Below are positions 60,673 through 64,000 of a stretch of 64,000 nucleotides of DNA, piece after piece. The DNA lies in contig OZ059894.1 in NCBI GenBank assembly GCA_964057225.1, positions 21,420,476 through 21,484,475 on the forward strand, given 5' to 3'. A program made the position numbers and the translations under genes. Every line of letters starts with the position of its first letter. Positions within the stretch are counted from its first letter, which is position 1. Source of the DNA: Auanema rhodensis (lineage: Eukaryota > Nematoda > Chromadorea > Rhabditida > Rhabditidae). Under the pieces are notes generated by a model that saw only the letters and a list, made by a program, of their open reading frames with translations, was not told the DNA's origin and searched no databases.

Positions 60673-63600
60673 AGGCAAAGACGATGGACAATGTTATTCA
60701 ACGAAAAAATTATTTCTTCAGGGTGAAAATCGAGGATATAAGTGTGAACTTATAGCAGTTGATATCTCGGTGCATTTTTAAGCTAGCGCAAATCTGATAA
60801 CACAGATCGACGCAGCTTAAAAATCCGCATCGAATGCACTATACTACATTGAGAAACGCTTAATACAAAAATTAGTTATGATCGTTTGAAAAATGATGCA
60901 TTAGTGTATGTTGAGTTTCCATGTACACTCAACATTGCTTCCAAAAACATTTTGACAAAAATTTTTTCGAAAAATTTCAAAATAATTTAGCAAACAGTAG
61001 ATGTTTTTAGATTCCATTTTTCAAGGCAAAGACGATGGACAATGTTATTCAACGGAAAAATTAATTATTTAGGGTAAAAATCGAGGATATAAGTGTGAAC
61101 TTATATCAGTTGATATCTCGGTGCATTTTTAAGCTAGCGCAAATCTGATCACACAGATCGACGCAGCTTAAAAATCCGCATCGAATGCACTATACTACAT
61201 TGAGAAACGCTTAATACAAAAATTAGTTATGATCGTTTGAAAAATGATGCATTAGTGTATGTTGAGTTTCCATGTACACTCAACATTGCTTCCAAAAACA
61301 TTTTGACAAAAATTTTTTCGAAAAATTTCAAAATAATTTAGCCAAAAGTAGATGTTTTTAGATTCCTTTTTTCAAGGCAAAGACGATGGACAATGTTATT
61401 CAACGAAAAAATTAATTCTTCATGGTGAAAATCGAGGATATAAGTGTGAACTTATATCAGTTGATATCTCGGTGCATTTTTAAGCTAGCGCAAATCTGAT
61501 AACACAGAACGACGCAGCTTAAAAATCCGCATCGAATGCACTATACTACATTGAGAAACGCTTAATACAAAAATTAGTTATGATCGTTTGAAAAATGATG
61601 CATTAGTGTATGTTGAGTTTCCATGTACACTCAACATTGCTTCCAAAAACATTTTGACAAAAATTTTTTCGAGAAATTTCAAAATAATTTAGCAAAAAGT
61701 AGATGTTTTTAGATTCCTTTTTTCAAGGCAAAGACGATGGACAATGTTATTCAACGAAAAAATTAATTCTTCAGGGTGAAAATCGAGGATATAAGTGTGA
61801 ACTTATATCAGTTGATATCTCGGTGCATTTTTAAGCTAGCGCAAATCTGATAACACAGAACGACGCAGCTTAAAAATCCGCATCGAATGCACTATACTAC
61901 ATTGAGAAACGCTTAATACAAAAACTAGTTATGATCGTTTGAAAAATGATGCATTAGTGTATGTTGAGTTTCCATGTACACTCAACATTGCTTCCAAAAA
62001 CATTTTGACAAAAATTTTTTCGAGAAATTTCAAAATAATTTAGCAAAAAGTAGATGTTTTTAGATTCCTTTTTTCAAGGCAAAGACGATGGACAATGTTA
62101 TTCAACGAAAAAATTAATTCTTCAGGGTGAAAATCGAGGATATAAGTGTGAACTTATATCAGTTGATATCTCGGTGCATTTTTAAGCTAGCGCAAATCTG
62201 ATAACACAGATCGACGCAGCTTAAAAATCCGCATCGAATGCACTATACTACATTGAGAAACGCTTAATACAAAAATTAGTTATGATCGTTTGAAAAATGA
62301 TGCATTAGTGTATGTTGAGTTTCCATGTACACTCAACATTGCTTCCAAAAACATTTTGACAAAAATTTTTTCGAAAAATTTCAAAATAATTTAGCAAAAA
62401 GTAGATGTTTTTAGATTCCTTTTTTCAAGGCAAAGACGATGGACAATGTTATTCAACGAAAAAATTAATTCTTCAGGGTGAAAATCGAGGATATAAGTGT
62501 GAACTTATATCAGTTGATATCTCGGTGCATTTTTAAGTTAGCGCAAATCTGATAACACAGAACGACGCAGCTTAAAAATCCGCATCGAATGCACTATACT
62601 ACATTGAGAAACGCTTAATACAAAAATTAGTTATGATCGTTTGAAAAATGATGCATTAGTGTATGTTGAGTTTCCATGTACACTCAACATTGCTTCCAAA
62701 AACATTTTGACAAAAATTTTTTCGAGAAATTTCAAAATAATTTAGCAAAAAGTAGATGTTTTTAGATTCCTTTTTTCAAGGCAAAGACGATGGACAATGT
62801 TATTCAACGAAAAAATTAATTCTTCAGGGTGAAAATCGAGGATATAAGTGTGAACTTATATCAGTTGATATCTCGGTGCATTTTTAAGCTAGCGCAAATC
62901 TGATAACACAGATCGACGCAGCTTAAAAATCCGCATCGAATGCACTATACTACATTGAAAATCGCTTAATACAAAAATTAGTTATGATCGTTTGAAAAAT
63001 GATGCATTAGTGTATGTTGAGTTTCCATGTACACTCAACATTGCTTCCAAAAACATTTTGACAAAAATTTTTTCGAAAAATTTCAAAATAATTTAGCAAA
63101 AAGTAGATGTTTTTAGATTCCTTTTTTCAAGGCAAAGACGATGGACAATGTTATTCAACGAAAAAATTAATTCTTCAGGGTGAAAATCGAGGATATAAGT
63201 GTGAACTTATATCAGTTGATATCTCGGTGCATTTTTAAGCTAGCGCAAATCTGATAACACAGATCGACGCAGCTTAAAAATCCGCATCGAATGCACTATA
63301 CTACATTGAGAAACGCTCAATACAAAAATTAGTTATGATCGTTTGAAAAATGATGCATTAGTGTATGTTGAGTTTCCATGTACACTCAACATTGCTTCCA
63401 AAAACATTTTGACAAAAATTTTTTCGAGAAATTTCAAAATAATTTAGCAAAAAGTAGATGTTTTTAGATTCCTTTTTTCAAGGCAAAGACGATGGACAAT
63501 GTTATTCAACGAAAAAATTAATTCTTCAGGGTGAAAATCGAGGATATAAGTGTGAACTTATATCAGTTGATATCTCGGTGCATTTTTAAGCTATCGCAAA

Positions 63601-63831
63601 TCTGATAACACAGAACGACGCAGCTTAAAAATTCGCATCGAATGCACTATACTACATTGAAAAACGCTTAATACAAAAATTAGTTATGATCGTTTGAAAA
63701 ATGATGCATTAGTGTATGTTGAGTTTCCATGTACACTCAACATTGCTTCCAAAAACATTTTGACAAAAATTTTTTCGAGAAATTTCAAAATAATTTAGCA
63801 AAAAGTAGATGTTTTTAGATTCCTTTTTTCA

Positions 63832-64000
63832 AGGCAAAGACGATGGACAATGTTATTCAACGAAAAAATTAATTCTTCAGGGTGAAAATCGAGGATATAA
63901 GTGTGAACTTATATCAGTTGATGTCTCGGTGCATTTTTAAGCTAGCGCAAATCTGATAACACAGATCGACGCAGCTTAAAAATCCGCATCGAATGCACTA
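63832..64000 (+). repeat. Partial monomer cut by the window edge
   Basis: These 169 bases are monomer positions 1-169 with one change, GATGTCTCG for GATATCTCG at about 63923. The array plainly continues past the window. Confidence 0.95.

Larger units (their letters stand above)
54357..62427 (+). repeat. Three-unit segment copied 20 units away
   Basis: Monomers 54357-55409 match 61375-62427, 7018 bp apart (20 units less the two single-base deletions between them). The key marker is CAAAAACTAG (CTAG at 54907 and 61925), found only in these two. The flanking order of CAGAACGAC, TTCGAGAAAT and normal units also agrees. The right copy has a private TTCATGGTG in its first monomer. Confidence 0.75.
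38562..63831 (+). repeat. Right block: 72 monomers, two of them 350 bp
   Basis: This block uses a different variant set from the left: ATTGAG with CTTAATACAAAA almost throughout, the tail CCATTTTTC or CCTTTTTTC, and new sites CATTTACAC, TTTCATAAT, TTCGAGAAAT and, after 54 kb, CAGAACGAC. The forms CTTAATACAC, C109 and GATAG, common to the left, are absent as far as I can see. From 55410 to 57516 the monomers are almost identical. Segmental copies inside the block are listed separately. Confidence 0.9.
1..64000 (+). repeat. 351-bp satellite DNA array, 183 monomers plus a partial one
   Basis: The motif AGGCAAAG recurs every 351 bases from base 1 to base 63832, always on the plus strand. Only five monomers depart from this length: one of 339, two of 157 and two of 350. 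No unique sequence, transposon or microsatellite interrupts the array, and neither edge reaches a boundary. Monomers differ by only a few bases from each other, and most variants are shared by groups of monomers rather than private, which indicates spread by unequal exchange and conversion. G+C in monomer 1 is about 32%. Arrays of this size and regularity are typical of centromeric or pericentromeric heterochromatin in eukaryotes. I do not recognise the family, so the chromosomal role is inferred and not shown by the sequence. Confidence 0.98.

Noticed and set aside
1-64000. Retroelement or LTR insertion
   Set aside because: The 351-bp phase is kept everywhere except for the few listed deletions. 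No long open frame, target-site duplication or foreign segment was found.
1-64000. Bacterial or plasmid iteron region, or replication origin repeats
   Set aside because: No genes in 64 kb and a long uniform 351-bp tandem array are not seen in bacterial replicons; this is eukaryotic satellite organisation.
1-64000. Telomeric repeats or rDNA spacer
   Set aside because: No short telomere-type motif repeats and no rRNA sequence are present. Nothing links the array to rDNA.

Overview
The whole window is one uninterrupted satellite DNA array. I find no gene, RNA gene, transposon, CRISPR array or unique-sequence flank. A head-to-tail monomer of 351 bp repeats from base 1 to base 64000, always in the same orientation. 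Taking the motif AGGCAAAG as monomer base 1, I count 183 monomers plus a 169-bp partial monomer at the right end, and the lengths add up exactly: 53 x 351; one of 339; 53 x 351; one of 157; 2 x 351; one of 157; 70 x 351 and 2 x 350; then 169. Both edges lie inside the array, so the true array is longer than 64 kb.

Organism: this is eukaryotic heterochromatin-type DNA. A hand count of monomer 1 gives 111 G+C of 351 (about 32%), with 12 CpG where about 8.8 are expected, so CpG is not depleted. A 351-bp monomer (about two nucleosomes), AT-richness, A/T tracts, dyad symmetries and no CpG decay fit an invertebrate, perhaps an insect, (peri)centromeric satellite. I do not recognise the family, and the species assignment is inference.

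Monomer anatomy (coordinates of monomer 1): 18-34, a minus-strand partial match to the CENP-B box; 63-84, a perfect 9-bp inverted repeat with a GTGA loop; 95-161, a large imperfect hairpin with 26 pairs; 176-192, a variable small hairpin; 236-263, a perfect 9-bp inverted repeat; 271-349, a ladder of A/T tracts. By eye the blocks 50-165 and 210-305 change little, while variants cluster at about 175-200 and 305-351.

Layout: monomers 1-53 (1-18603) are a mosaic of short higher-order repeats of two, four, five and seven units, including a run of 702-bp dimers at 13339-16497. Monomer 54 (18604-18942) has a 12-bp deletion. Monomers 55-107 (18943-37545) carry alternating dimers with an arm-altered hairpin, a tetramer block present three times, and a four-unit block copied at a distance of 11 units. 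At 37546-38561 two identical 157-bp truncated monomers mark a duplicated 859-bp composite unit. To the right (38562-64000) the array switches to another variant set with segmental copies at distances of 3, 5, 6, 15 and 20 units, a clear mosaic monomer (58569-58919), and a copied 1-bp deletion. Nearly all structure is explained by unequal exchange and gene conversion. The most unusual content is the conserved set of dyad elements in each monomer and the truncated-monomer junction.
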